Positions 18,034-27,125 of a stretch of DNA of 64,000 nucleotides are shown here, piece by piece; position 1 is the first letter of the stretch, and each line of letters starts with the position of its first letter. The notes beneath the pieces were generated by a model. It did no database searches. It saw only the letters and a list, made by a program, of their open reading frames with translations, and was not told the origin of the DNA. Position numbers and translations under genes: made by a program. The DNA is from JAPPHA01 sp963662705 (GTDB lineage: Bacteria; Pseudomonadota; Alphaproteobacteria; Rhodobacterales; Rhodobacteraceae). The DNA lies in assembly GCA_963662705.2 (NCBI GenBank), contig OY759767.1, positions 1,736,001 to 1,800,000 of the forward strand, written 5' to 3'.

Positions 18034-18975
18034 CTACAGGATGCTCTTGAATACATTGTGGTTATGCCATTCGAGGGACTCCCGCGCCGGACGTTGAGAC
18101 GCACAACCAGGGATCCCGGCCAGGGGTTGTTTGTGGAATCTGTTCAAGCGGGTTGAGCGCCCGATCTCAAGAATTTGCTTCGCCACAATGACCGTGAAAT
18201 CTCGTGTCCGCCCGTCGATCGTGATGGCCCCGCGGTCGAACAATTCGTGGTGCAGCGCGCATAACGATAGCCCGTTCCGGATATCATCCGGTCCTCGACA
18301 ACTGTGCCACCGAATGTGGGCAGCATCGAGTGCGGGCCGGTTTCCAGCGGGAAACTCGATCGAATAATCACAGACGGCACAACAGTGGCCGTATGCTTCG
18401 AGGACAATTCCGCGAAACTCAGGATCGCGATACCTGCGGATCCGGAGTGATTCGACCATCCGGTCCGGATTGACCTGGTTGTGCCGGGCGCTTGAATCAC
18501 CCGACATGAGCACCTGCGGCCCGAGCGTGGCTTCAAGGACTGGAATCAGCAATGTGGGCGGAAAATGGGCCTCGACCAGTTGCAGGCATATTTCCAGGGC
18601 GGCAGATCTGTCACGACGAAACCTCTCGAAGAGGTCTCTGGTCAGACCTCCACGTACATTCGATTCACGGAGTTCCCTGGGGGACACATCACCGGAACTA
18701 TTCTCGGTCAACCGTCCCGCCCCAGGGATCTCCCAGATCTTGTCCTTTTGCAGTCTCCAGAACGGGTAATGCGGTTTTGGTTTTTGCCGGGGATGGCCAA
18801 AGCGTTGCAACAGGGAGCCCAACTCGTCATGAACTACGCGGTAGTCAAACAGTCGGGCGTCGCCCCTCAAGCATCGACCGATCGCCCACAAAACCAGTAG
18901 CGGCTTGTGCGGCGCCCGTTCGTCGTCCTGCTTCCAGGTATTGAGGTCGAGATGTTCGAACACGTTTCGTGGCAT
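18034..18975 (-). CDS. HNH endonuclease of the phosphorothioate-DNA-binding (ScoMcrA/SprMcrA) type
   Basis: A 313-residue protein from the ATG at 18975; the open frame continues upstream without support. The N-terminal 150 residues carry features of the sulfur-binding domain of type IV enzymes that recognise phosphorothioated DNA: APHKPLLVLWAIGR at 21-34 and PHYPFWRLQKDKIWEI at 68-83. A C-terminal HNH nuclease has zinc-type Cys199/Cys202, DAAHIRWH with catalytic His220, NGLSLCALHHELFDRG near 234-249 and closing Cys239/His242-243. It would cut incoming DNA bearing Dnd-type sulfur modification. It is solitary: no dnd modification genes are nearby. The sulfur specificity is inferred from domain resemblance. 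Confidence 0.8.
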   Translation of the reverse strand: MPRNVFEHLDLNTWKQDDERAPHKPLLVLWAIGRCLRGDARLFDYRVVHDELGSLLQRFGHPRQKPKPHYPFWRLQKDKIWEIPGAGRLTENSSGDVSPRELRESNVRGGLTRDLFERFRRDRSAALEICLQLVEAHFPPTLLIPVLEATLGPQVLMSGDSSARHNQVNPDRMVESLRIRRYRDPEFRGIVLEAYGHCCAVCDYSIEFPAGNRPALDAAHIRWHSCRGPDDIRNGLSLCALHHELFDRGAITIDGRTRDFTVIVAKQILEIGRSTRLNRFHKQPLAGIPGCASQRPARESLEWHNHNVFKSIL

Positions 18976-19301
18976 CAAGATCTCTGACCGAATTAGATTG
19001 ACCGCAGATCGGTAGACAATCAAGCACGGGCGAAAATTTGCCTTTTGTCGCTTCAGGCTCGCTCGTGAGGCAGGCGGCCCCGACCGATGGTTTGGATCGC
19101 TGTTGGTTTTCCTGTCAAGCAAATTGATCTTCCACCTGAAACCGGGCATTTCTTGATGTCCGATCCGCGACCGGGCATCCTGAATGCGGTTTCGTCAAAT
19201 CCGTCGATTGACAAATTCTGCCCGTGTCGCGTCAAATCATGTTGCCGATGCGCCCGGCACAGGCCAGAACGCCAGCCTCTCACAATGAAGGCGATCAAGG
19301 A
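18976..19301. other. Divergent promoter region
   Basis: 326 bases between the minus-strand endonuclease and the plus-strand epimerase; it must contain promoters for both. No clear hexamer pair or operator was recognised, and open frames here are extensions of the neighbours. Confidence 0.4.
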
Positions 19302-20303
19302 ATGAATAATCACACCTTCCAGTGCATTGACGGTCACGCTTGTGGGAATCCGGTCCGCGTCGTCACCGGAGGCGCCCCGCATCTAGACGGCGCGACCATG
19401 CTGGAGAAGCGCGCCCACTTCCTCTCCGAATTCGACTGGGTACGAACGGGTCTGATGTTCGAACCCCGTGGCCACGATCAGATGTCAGGTTCGATCCTGT
19501 ATTCGCCAACACGAAAAGATTGCGACGTTGCGATCCTGTTTATCGAGACGTCGGGGTGCTTGCCCATGTGCGGACACGGAACCATCGGTACGGTTACGAT
19601 TGCAATCGAGCACGGCCTGGTCCAACCAAGAACTCCCGGGGAAATCCGATTGGACACCCCCGCAGGGGTTGTTGTTGCGCGATACCAGCAGGTGGGCCGG
19701 TTCGTCGAAGAAGTCCGGCTGACCAATGTTCCGTCGTTCCTGTTCAAGTCAGGGCTGGTCGCGCAATGTGAGGCCCTGGGTGAACTCACAGTAGATGTAG
19801 CGTATGGCGGGAATTTCTATGCGATTGTCGATAGGCAGGAGAACTTCCGTGATTTGGCAGACCACCGCGCGCTCGACCTGGTCATCTGGAGCCCCGGGAT
19901 CAGGGATGATTTGAATGCACACTACGAGTTCGTCCATCCGGAAACACCCGGGATTACCGGGTTGAGCCATGTGATGTGGACGGGTGCACCGAACGATTCA
20001 AGGGCGGTGGCCAGGAACGCGGTGTTTTACGGTGACAAGGCAATCGACCGGTCTCCCTGCGGGACCGGTACATCGGCAAGGATGGCGCAGCTGGCGGCAG
20101 CCGGCAGGTTGAGCGTAGGCGACGAATTCGTGCATGAATCGATCATTGGATCCCTGTTCGCGGGACGCGTGGAAAGTGTGACCAAAGTCGGAGATAACGA
20201 TGCGATCGTGCCGTCGATTGGCGGTTGGGCACGTGTGACCGGATTTAACACGATTTTTATCGACGAGCGGGACCCGTATGCCCGCGGCTTCGTCGTGACG
20301 TGA
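19302..20303 (+). CDS. Proline racemase family protein, probable 4-hydroxyproline 2-epimerase
   Basis: A 333-residue enzyme with both catalytic cysteines of the two-base mechanism: Cys90 in MCGHGTIG and a Cys near 253 in DRSPCGTGTSA. Presence of both indicates an isomerase rather than the Thr-containing dehydratase branch. The start ATG at 19302 follows AAGGA closely. 4-Hydroxyproline epimerases convert trans-4-L-hydroxyproline to the cis-D form for catabolism to 2-oxoglutarate, but the usual partner oxidase, deaminase and dehydrogenase genes are not adjacent. Proline racemase remains possible, since substrate-loop residues cannot be judged safely by eye. Confidence 0.87.
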   Translation: MNNHTFQCIDGHACGNPVRVVTGGAPHLDGATMLEKRAHFLSEFDWVRTGLMFEPRGHDQMSGSILYSPTRKDCDVAILFIETSGCLPMCGHGTIGTVTIAIEHGLVQPRTPGEIRLDTPAGVVVARYQQVGRFVEEVRLTNVPSFLFKSGLVAQCEALGELTVDVAYGGNFYAIVDRQENFRDLADHRALDLVIWSPGIRDDLNAHYEFVHPETPGITGLSHVMWTGAPNDSRAVARNAVFYGDKAIDRSPCGTGTSARMAQLAAAGRLSVGDEFVHESIIGSLFAGRVESVTKVGDNDAIVPSIGGWARVTGFNTIFIDERDPYARGFVVT

Positions 20304-20447
20304 TCCCGGGTGCGAGAGAACCCGTGTCGATGTCTTGGCTCGCGAGGACATGAAGAGCGCCACGCGCCGGTGGGTCGGGGATCGTTCGGACTTGCCGTTT
20401 AGGCGTGCCGAACCGACGGCTGCGCAGGCCGGTTTCCCGGAAATCCG

Positions 20448-20957
20448 ATGTTTCGGCTGACCATGGAAAGTCCGGACGATTATTGGGAGGTCGAGTATCT
20501 CCTTGACCTTGCGTTTGGACAGGGACGCAGGTCGCTTAGTTCTTACCGGCTACGTGAAAGTGTCGGTCCGGTTCGAGATCTCTGTTTCGTTGCACGGGAA
20601 GCTGCGGGGTTCGTTTCCGGTTCAATTCGATACTGGCCAATCACCATTGGCAAAGAACGATTCGACGCGCTGCTCCTGGGTCCGATCGCCGTTCATCCGA
20701 TCATGCAGGGAGAAGGGCTCGGTTCCCTGCTCATCCGGCACAGCCTGAGAGTTGCCGAGAAAAGGGGTTGGGAACGGGTCGTGCTGGTCGGCGACGAGTC
20801 CTACTACGGCCGCTTCGGGTTCAGGAAGACCGGTTGCGTGGAGTTCCCTGCTCCGACCGACCCTGCAAGGATTCTCGCGATGTCACTCGTAGCTGGATCG
20901 TTTGCTGGCGTCTCGGGGACCGTGCAGGCCCCCGAAACAGATGGGGAACTGACCTGA
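20448..20957 (+). CDS. GNAT family N-acetyltransferase (YhbS-like)
   Basis: A 169-residue GNAT fold. The central strand LLLGPIAVHPIMQGEGLGSLLI carries the acetyl-CoA-binding Q-x-x-G-x-G pattern, followed by VVLVGDESYYGRFGF, a hallmark of the YhbS-like subgroup. Typically such proteins acetylate a small molecule or protein amine; the target is unknown. It stands alone, 144 nt after the epimerase gene, and is convergent with the SGNH hydrolase. Confidence 0.85.
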   Translation: MFRLTMESPDDYWEVEYLLDLAFGQGRRSLSSYRLRESVGPVRDLCFVAREAAGFVSGSIRYWPITIGKERFDALLLGPIAVHPIMQGEGLGSLLIRHSLRVAEKRGWERVVLVGDESYYGRFGFRKTGCVEFPAPTDPARILAMSLVAGSFAGVSGTVQAPETDGELT

Positions 20958-21049
20958 GATTTTCCCCCGTGCTCTTGCGACGGGTGGCGCGAAAGGCATG
21001 TCATGCCAGGCCGTCATTACGATGAGGGAAAGACGATTTCGTTTGCACC

Positions 21050-21697
21050 TCACAAAGCGTTGGGGAACTGCGCGCGAAGCACTTTCGCAACAGCAGCACC
21101 GATCCCGGCTGCCCCCTCCCTATCGACGTGAAACCCGTCCGCCTCACTGCAAACCGCATGTTTTCCGCCATTCACATAGCCGATGCCAAGTGTTGTTGCG
21201 ACATTTTCGATCTGGTCCGCCAGCTGTTGCGATTTCTCGTAACCACCCTCGAAAACGCACTCCCAGCCCCGAAGGTCGGAAAGTATCTCGGGCGGAGAGA
21301 CAAGGATGACGTATGGAACCTCTGTGGAAGATCGAAAGGCATCTTCCCTGATGTCCTGAACCAGCGCCGCAAGCCCGAGAGCGATTTCCGAGACGTTTTT
21401 CTGGAATCTTGCCTTGAGGTCATTGGTCCCGAGCATGATGATGACGGCATCGAGCGGTTTGTGGCTTTCGAGACAAGGCCGAAGATAGCGGCGGCCGTTC
21501 AAATGTGCACCTTCGACAGGATCGTCGCTGACCGTGGTTCGGCCTGGCAAACCCTCTTCAATGACGCGCCAGTCGGACTCGAGCGTGCGCTGTAGTACGC
21601 CTGGCCACCGGTCATACCAGGCGTATCTTGTACCCGGCGGCTGTCCCGGTATTACGCCGTGGGTATTCGAGTCGCCAAAACAGAGTGCTGAGCGCAT
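21050..21697 (-). CDS. SGNH/GDSL-family hydrolase (arylesterase-like)
   Basis: A 215-residue esterase with all SGNH blocks: block I FGDSNTHG with Ser10, block II GLPGRTT, block III LGTNDLK, and block V DGFHVD with Asp187 and His190. No signal peptide, so it is cytoplasmic unless exported otherwise. Family members hydrolyse short acyl esters or deacetylate sugars. It is a lone gene, convergent with the acetyltransferase, whose relation to it is unclear. Confidence 0.9.
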   Translation of the reverse strand: MRSALCFGDSNTHGVIPGQPPGTRYAWYDRWPGVLQRTLESDWRVIEEGLPGRTTVSDDPVEGAHLNGRRYLRPCLESHKPLDAVIIMLGTNDLKARFQKNVSEIALGLAALVQDIREDAFRSSTEVPYVILVSPPEILSDLRGWECVFEGGYEKSQQLADQIENVATTLGIGYVNGGKHAVCSEADGFHVDREGAAGIGAAVAKVLRAQFPNAL

Positions 21698-22279
21698 TCG
21701 GAATTCTCCGCTTAAAAAATTGCCCTGCCTTACATCTTGCCGGGTCCGGATCCCCGGTCGGAATGGCCATCCCCGTTTTCCGCATTTTGCCCGGACAGTT
21801 CCTTGAGTGCCTCAACCCTGCACAACCTACAAAACGTCTGGCGTCATGCGTAAACGGTAACCGAACGGAAGGCCGATGGAACCCGGCGAGTCTTTCAATC
21901 CGGCTGTGCAAGCCAACTGGTGGTTCGATTCGATCGGGTGATACCCGTGTTTCCACGCCGACAGGCAGTTCCGGCTGACCGTTCCGGTGGAAGGGCAGGG
22001 CATTGTTGACGTTTCGATCCGTGATGTCGGCGTCGACTGCCGAGATGCACGCGAATTGCGGGTCGAAACCGGGCGCCTTGGGCGGCTTCGATGTGCGCAG
22101 CCAGACGAGTCGTGGGCCGCAGGGTCTTGGCCGTGGCGAAACGGGATTGCCGGGCCCTCCGGGCCCTCGAGGATCGGGGAGCGGTTGCGTGTTCAGCGTC
22201 ACGGAGTCGGCCCTGGACTCAACGCAGGAGAAATCCCGCGTTGCTGGAATGCGTTTCGGTTGTTCCGTTGTCGCATTGG
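21698..22279. other. 582 bases with no supported gene
   Basis: Frames up to 229 codons on the minus strand and about 100 on the plus strand are open but carry no recognisable motifs. In many alphaproteobacteria prfA follows ptsP, but no prfA sequence is present here. A short G-P-P-like run near 22130-22180 is GC-rich low-complexity DNA. It may be decayed DNA. Confidence 0.45.
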
Positions 22280-24526
22280 TCAGTGCTGGGTTTCCATCCA
22301 CCGCGTGACGGCCGGGCGGACGGTTTGATCACCTCGCACCCTCGCCTCGTGGATGACCTCGCTCAATTCACCAAAGCTCAATCTCCGGATCAGGTGCTTG
22401 ACGGGTCCGATCGAGGCAGGGCGCATCGACAGGCAACGGATCCCCATTGCCGCGATACATGCCGCCTCGACCGGGCGACCGGCATCCTCACCACAAAAAC
22501 TGACCGGGGTTCCGAGTGCGGTACACCGGTTGGCAATTTGTTCAATGAAACTGAGAAAACTGACATTCAGCGTATCGTACCGCCGGCGTACACGTTCGTT
22601 CTGGCGATCGGCGGCAAAAAAGAACTGCTTCAAGTCATTGCCCCCGATCGAGATGAAGTCCGTCAGCTTGAAGAACCTGTCCGGCGCGAAAGCCAGGCTC
22701 GGGGTTTCGAGCATTGCGCCGACCTTGATGTCCGCCGGAACCTCGCGGCCGCGCGCCTTCTCCCTGTTGACTTCGTCCAACACCAATTGGCGCGCGTCCC
22801 GATACTCCTCGAACTGGGCGATCATCGGAAACATCACCCTGAGCGGTCTGCCCTTCGCAGCCCTGATGAGCGCCTGGATCTGCATGCGCATCACTCCCTT
22901 CCGTTCGAGCGAGATGCGTATTGCGCGCCAGCCCATGGCTGGGTTGGGTTCGTCCGATGCATTCAGATAGGGAAGGATCTTGTCGGAGCCTATGTCGACG
23001 GTCCGGAAGTTGACAGGCCGGCCCTTTGCCGAATCCATGATATGGCTGTAATGATCCGCAAGTTCCCCCCGCTTTGGCATCGCGTTCCGGGTCAGGAACT
23101 GGAGTTCGGTCCGGAATAGCCCCACGCCCTCCGCGCCTGACGGAATCAGGCTCGGAAGATCGGCCATCAATCCGGCATTCATGTGCATGGTCACGCGAAT
23201 GCCGTCCCGAGACATTGCCGGAAGCGACCGCAGAGCGGCGTATTCCTGCTGCGCCTCGGCCGCCATCGCGATCTTGTCACGAAATGCTCTTCGAACGGAA
23301 TCCTCTGGACGGAGATGGACCAGGCCCCGATCGCCGTCGACCAGGATCACGTCCCCGTTTATCGCCTCACGGGTGATGTTCTCGGCGTGGAGAACCACCG
23401 GAGTTGCCCATGCTCGTGCAATGATCGTCGCATGGGAACCCACCGATCCTTCTTCGAGAACAATACCCCGAAGTGATTTTCCGTAGGTGAGGAGTTCTCC
23501 CGGTCCGATATTCCGGGCGACAAGAATCGCATCATCTGGCGCTGCCTCGGCTGTCGAGACTTCCTGGTGGGTCAGCATGCGAAGAAGCTGGTTGGACAGA
23601 TCGTCAAGGTCGTGCAGACGATCGCGCAGGTAGGGGTCAGGTGCCCGTATCATCCTGATACGGGTCGCGGATTGCTCCTTTTCCACAGCGACTTCCGCCG
23701 TGAGGCCGCTCTCGATTCCCGCGATCAGCCGGGAAACCCATCCGCGGGAGTTGGCGAACATCCGATATGCTTCCATGACTTCGCGCTGTTCGCCGCCGGC
23801 ATCCTTCAGGTTTGTCGACAGGAGATCGTCGACCGAAAGGCGCAAACGCTCGATCGCGTCCATGAGTCTGGCCTTTTCGGCTTCCGGGTCGTCCGTAACC
23901 GGGTTCGAGATGACGATCTGGGGTTCATGGCGGAAAACAACGCCTTCGGATGCGCCTTCCTGGCCGCAGATTCCCTGAATCATGAGGGGCTGGGCATGCG
24001 GCCTCGACATTGCGACGCCTTCGCCCGTGAACGCACCGAGTTCCTGCATTTCGGCGATCACCATGGCAACGACTTCGAGCGCATAGATTTCGTCGTCGGA
24101 ATAGAGCCGGGAGGTGGTGTCCTGGACAACGAGAACGCCGAGCACTTCACCCAAACGCTGGATTGGAACGCCGAGAAACGCCCTGAGCGCTTCCTCCTCG
24201 GTTTCCGGCATGTAACGGAATCCCCGCTCTTCCGGTGCATTTGCCGTGTTGAGCGGGTTCGCTTCGCGCGCGACGCGACCAACCAGTCCTTCTCCGAACC
24301 GAAGCCGTGACTTGTGAACGGCACGCGGATTCAATCCCCTGGTCGCGCACAACTCGAGAGTATCACTGTCGCGGCGCAGGTAGATCGAACAGACGTCGGT
24401 CCCCATCCCCGTCGCGATCAGTTCTGCTATGTGATCAAGACGTTCCTGCCCGTCGCCGTCTTCGGCGAGCGTACTTCGCAGGTTCTGCAGCAGGGTACGG
24501 GAGTCAGTACCGCGGATCTCAACCAT
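22280..24526 (-). CDS. ptsP: Phosphoenolpyruvate-protein phosphotransferase, nitrogen PTS enzyme I
   Basis: A 748-residue enzyme that transfers phosphate from PEP to NPr in the regulatory nitrogen phosphotransferase chain. The N-terminal GAF domain covers about 1-165 (EERGFRYMPETEEEALRAFLGVP). A PEP-utiliser N-terminal region and the phosphorylated His near 364 in GSHATIIARAWATP follow. The C-terminal PEP-binding TIM barrel shows GVGLFRTELQFL, MLETPSLAF, FISIGGNDLKQF and FCGEDAGRP. The GAF-plus-EI architecture distinguishes PtsP from sugar EI. It starts 9 nt after lysC, as often seen in this class. GAF ligands may tune phosphorylation by nitrogen status. Confidence 0.94.
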   Translation of the reverse strand: MVEIRGTDSRTLLQNLRSTLAEDGDGQERLDHIAELIATGMGTDVCSIYLRRDSDTLELCATRGLNPRAVHKSRLRFGEGLVGRVAREANPLNTANAPEERGFRYMPETEEEALRAFLGVPIQRLGEVLGVLVVQDTTSRLYSDDEIYALEVVAMVIAEMQELGAFTGEGVAMSRPHAQPLMIQGICGQEGASEGVVFRHEPQIVISNPVTDDPEAEKARLMDAIERLRLSVDDLLSTNLKDAGGEQREVMEAYRMFANSRGWVSRLIAGIESGLTAEVAVEKEQSATRIRMIRAPDPYLRDRLHDLDDLSNQLLRMLTHQEVSTAEAAPDDAILVARNIGPGELLTYGKSLRGIVLEEGSVGSHATIIARAWATPVVLHAENITREAINGDVILVDGDRGLVHLRPEDSVRRAFRDKIAMAAEAQQEYAALRSLPAMSRDGIRVTMHMNAGLMADLPSLIPSGAEGVGLFRTELQFLTRNAMPKRGELADHYSHIMDSAKGRPVNFRTVDIGSDKILPYLNASDEPNPAMGWRAIRISLERKGVMRMQIQALIRAAKGRPLRVMFPMIAQFEEYRDARQLVLDEVNREKARGREVPADIKVGAMLETPSLAFAPDRFFKLTDFISIGGNDLKQFFFAADRQNERVRRRYDTLNVSFLSFIEQIANRCTALGTPVSFCGEDAGRPVEAACIAAMGIRCLSMRPASIGPVKHLIRRLSFGELSEVIHEARVRGDQTVRPAVTRWMETQH

Positions 24527-24535
24527 CAGCCTTCC

Positions 24536-25777
24536 CTATGCCGCGGCTTCAAGTTCAAACGCGTCGTGAAGCGAACGAACCGCCAGCTCCATGTATTTTC
24601 GGTCGACCAGTACCGAAATCTTGATTTCGGATGTGGCGATGACCTTGATGTTGACACCTTCCCGGGCAAGTGCCGAAAACATCCGCCCGGCAACGCCGGC
24701 GTAGGATCGCATTCCGATCCCGACAACCGATACCTTGGCGACTTCCCTGTCAGTCAGCAATGCCCGATAGTTCAGCTCGCCCCGTTTCCTGACTTCCGAC
24801 AACGCGATTTCGGCGGTCGTCACCTGGTCCGTCGGGCAGGAAAACGTGATATCCGTGCGCCCCTCTTCGGAAATATTCTGCACGATCATGTCCACGTTAA
24901 CGCCGGCCTCGGCCAGGGAGCCGAAGACGATGGCTGCAATGCCGGGCCGGTCCGCGACGGAGACAATCGTGAGTTTCGCCTCATCGCGCGAGCAGGCAAT
25001 TCCGTTAACCACGTTGCGTTCCATGATTCCCTCCTCGTCACAGACGATCGTACCTTCCGCTGCAGCTGAATCCTCTCCGAAACTGCTCAACACGCGAATA
25101 GGGACCTTGTAACGCATGGCCAGTTCAACGGACCGGGTCTGCAGTACCTTGGCGCCGAGGGACGCAAGCTCGAGCATTTCTTCATACGATATCCTGTCAA
25201 GCTTGCGCGCCTTCCCGACGATCCTCGGATCGGCCGTGTAGATTCCGTCAACATCCGTATAAATGTCGCAACGGATGGCATCGAAGGCAACTGCGAATGC
25301 GACCGCCGATGTGTCGGACCCGCCCCGGCCGAGCGTTGTGATCCGGCCTTCCGGTGAAACTCCCTGGAATCCCGCGACAACCGCAACCTTCATGCCCGCA
25401 TCGAAACGGTCACGGAGATTGCGGGTTTCGATGGCGTCGATACGCGCTGCGCCATGCGCCGAGTTCGTTCTGACCGGGACCTGCCAGCCCAGCCAACTCC
25501 GTGCCGGGACGTTCATCCCTTGCAGCATGAGCGCCATGAGGCCGGATGTCACGACTTCACCGGCCGACGTTACGGTGTCGTATTCACGCGCATCGTAGAA
25601 TTGCGAAGTTCTCGTGACCAGGTCGGCAAGTTCGTTGGTCTGACCTGCCATCGCGGAAACGATGGCGATTACTTCATTTCCGCGTTCGACCTCTTCCTTG
25701 ATTCGCGACGCCGCGCGTTTGATGTGATCGACGTCCGCGACCGATGTCCCGCCGAATTTTGTTACAAGGCATGGCAT
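24536..25777 (-). CDS. lysC: Aspartate kinase
   Basis: A 413-residue kinase catalysing the first step toward lysine (and so diaminopimelate for peptidoglycan), methionine and threonine. The N-terminal kinase motif KFGGTSVADV is at 7-16, TLGRGGSDTSAVA is the nucleotide/aspartate site, and two ACT domains fill the last 150 residues (VADRPGIAAIVFGSLAEAGV and GMRSYAGVAGRMFSALAREGV), which normally bind lysine or threonine for feedback control. Length is that of the LysC alpha subunit. It is probably cotranscribed with ptsP. Confidence 0.95.
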   Translation of the reverse strand: MPCLVTKFGGTSVADVDHIKRAASRIKEEVERGNEVIAIVSAMAGQTNELADLVTRTSQFYDAREYDTVTSAGEVVTSGLMALMLQGMNVPARSWLGWQVPVRTNSAHGAARIDAIETRNLRDRFDAGMKVAVVAGFQGVSPEGRITTLGRGGSDTSAVAFAVAFDAIRCDIYTDVDGIYTADPRIVGKARKLDRISYEEMLELASLGAKVLQTRSVELAMRYKVPIRVLSSFGEDSAAAEGTIVCDEEGIMERNVVNGIACSRDEAKLTIVSVADRPGIAAIVFGSLAEAGVNVDMIVQNISEEGRTDITFSCPTDQVTTAEIALSEVRKRGELNYRALLTDREVAKVSVVGIGMRSYAGVAGRMFSALAREGVNIKVIATSEIKISVLVDRKYMELAVRSLHDAFELEAAA

Positions 25778-25971
25778 GCGGAAATCCGATTGCTAGAGTT
25801 GCTGAACCAGGGGGTAACCCGAATGGTGGTCACTTTGCCGAAAATACAGAGCGGGACGCTCGATCCGGAACACGCCGCCTTTTGCATCGTCCGGTCTTGC
25901 TCCGGCCTGTCGACGAAAGCGGTGGTCCGTTCACCAATCCGCGCAATTCCCGGACCTGAACGGGCCGCCGT

Positions 25972-26412
25972 TCAGTTGACCCTTTCGCGGGACCAGGGCA
26001 GCGGCAGAACCGGAATCCCGTCCTCTGCAAGTGATCGCGCCTCATCAGGTTGCGCCTTGCCGTAGATCGATCTTTCCGGTGCGTCTCCGTCATGGATGGC
26101 ACGAGCCTCCTCGGCAAACCGCGTCCCGACATTCTCGGCATGCGTTTCGACAAACTTCCTGAGGTCCCGGACCTTCTGCTCAAATGAAGAAGCCGGCGCG
26201 GAAAGAGGCTGACGGCATTTATCGGCGGGTGGCGATGACGGAGACTTGGGCGCCATGACCTTTGGTGCCATGATCGCCTTTTCGACCCTGGGAGACCCGC
26301 AGACGGAACACGTGACAAGCCCGGAATCCCGGAGACGGTCAAAAGCCTTCGCCGATTCGAACCAACTGTCGAACTCGTGCCCATCTTCGCACTTCATCGT
26401 GTACAGGATCAT
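25972..26412 (-). CDS. DUF1178 family protein
   Basis: A 146-residue protein of a family widespread in alphaproteobacteria and of unknown function. It begins MILYTMKCEDGHEFDSWFES, then has a CSVCG knuckle at 35-39 and a variable middle with an AIMAPKVMAPK run. The C-terminal part (FVETHAENVGTRFAEEARAIHDG) is the most conserved segment of the family. The cysteines near 8, 35 and 38 with a histidine suggest a zinc ribbon. No partner gene is apparent. Confidence 0.9.
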   Translation of the reverse strand: MILYTMKCEDGHEFDSWFESAKAFDRLRDSGLVTCSVCGSPRVEKAIMAPKVMAPKSPSSPPADKCRQPLSAPASSFEQKVRDLRKFVETHAENVGTRFAEEARAIHDGDAPERSIYGKAQPDEARSLAEDGIPVLPLPWSRERVN

Positions 26413-26504
26413 GACAAGTCCCTTCCCGGGGAACTTCGCCCGGATGCGAACGTACCTGATTATATCGTGATCGACCGAATCCGAAAGGCCCAGTAACCTT
26501 TAAT

Positions 26505-27125
26505 TCAGCGTGTCCGCCTGTCGCGGCGCGCAGACATCGGTTGGAACGCCAGGGCGGAGTGGGCCGCGCAATAGGGTTTCCCGGCTTCGGAAGAAAGCCC
26601 GCAGAACCAGAAGTCGTCGCTCGCCGGGTCGCCGACAGGCCACTTGCATGTCTTGTCGGTCAATTCCATCAATCCGAGCCGGAGCGACTTTTTTTCCGCC
26701 GCGGCGACCAACGCCAGTGCTTCCTCGCTCACTTCGTTCGGAGATGGCTGCGGCGGCAAAGGCTGACCGGCCGGAATGATGTTCTTCCGCAGCATGGTTG
26801 CAACCGGAACATTGGCAGTTTCGGCTTCCGGTTTGGGTTCCGGCCTGGGCTTCGCTCCCGCGTCTGCACGCGCCGGTTCCCGTTTCGTCTTCTTCCTTGC
26901 CTGGCGGGCTGAACCGACGGCCTCACCGGACTGAGCGACGGTCTCCGGTTTTTCCGGCTTGGCTTTCTTGTTTACCTTCCGGTTCGAGTACCCCAGGCGG
27001 TACACCTTGCCGATGACCGCGTTCCGCGTCGTTCCTCCCAGGGTGTCGGCGATCTTGCCCGCGCTGTTGCCCTCGAGCCACATTGAAATCAGCGTCTTGA
27101 CCCGGTCCTCCGTCCAGTACTTCAT
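26505..27125 (-). CDS. gcrA: GcrA-type cell cycle regulator
   Basis: A 206-residue regulator. The N-terminal DNA-binding region (1-48) is the GcrA signature, starting MKYWTEDRVKTLISMWLEG and continuing with TRNAVIGKVYRLGYSNR. A basic, proline- and alanine-rich linker follows. The C-terminal region TCKWPVGDPASDDFWFCG with AAHSALAFQP is the sigma-70-binding part. In Caulobacter, GcrA brings sigma-70 RNA polymerase to promoters methylated at GANTC by CcrM. I take the ATG at 27125 (AAGGAA upstream), dropping eight upstream codons. Three GANTC sites lie in the first 100 bases upstream. Confidence 0.94.
   Translation of the reverse strand: MKYWTEDRVKTLISMWLEGNSAGKIADTLGGTTRNAVIGKVYRLGYSNRKVNKKAKPEKPETVAQSGEAVGSARQARKKTKREPARADAGAKPRPEPKPEAETANVPVATMLRKNIIPAGQPLPPQPSPNEVSEEALALVAAAEKKSLRLGLMELTDKTCKWPVGDPASDDFWFCGLSSEAGKPYCAAHSALAFQPMSARRDRRTR

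Noticed and set aside
21698..22279. Expected prfA gene downstream of ptsP
   Set aside because: The frames here contain no GGQ motif or other release-factor sequence, so prfA is elsewhere in this genome.
22003..22308. Plus-strand frame with a collagen-like run of GLP, GPP and GPR triplets near 22130-22180
   Set aside because: The repeat is only a few triplets long and lies in a GC-rich stretch where all frames look similar. There is no start context or further repeat, so it is most likely a composition effect.
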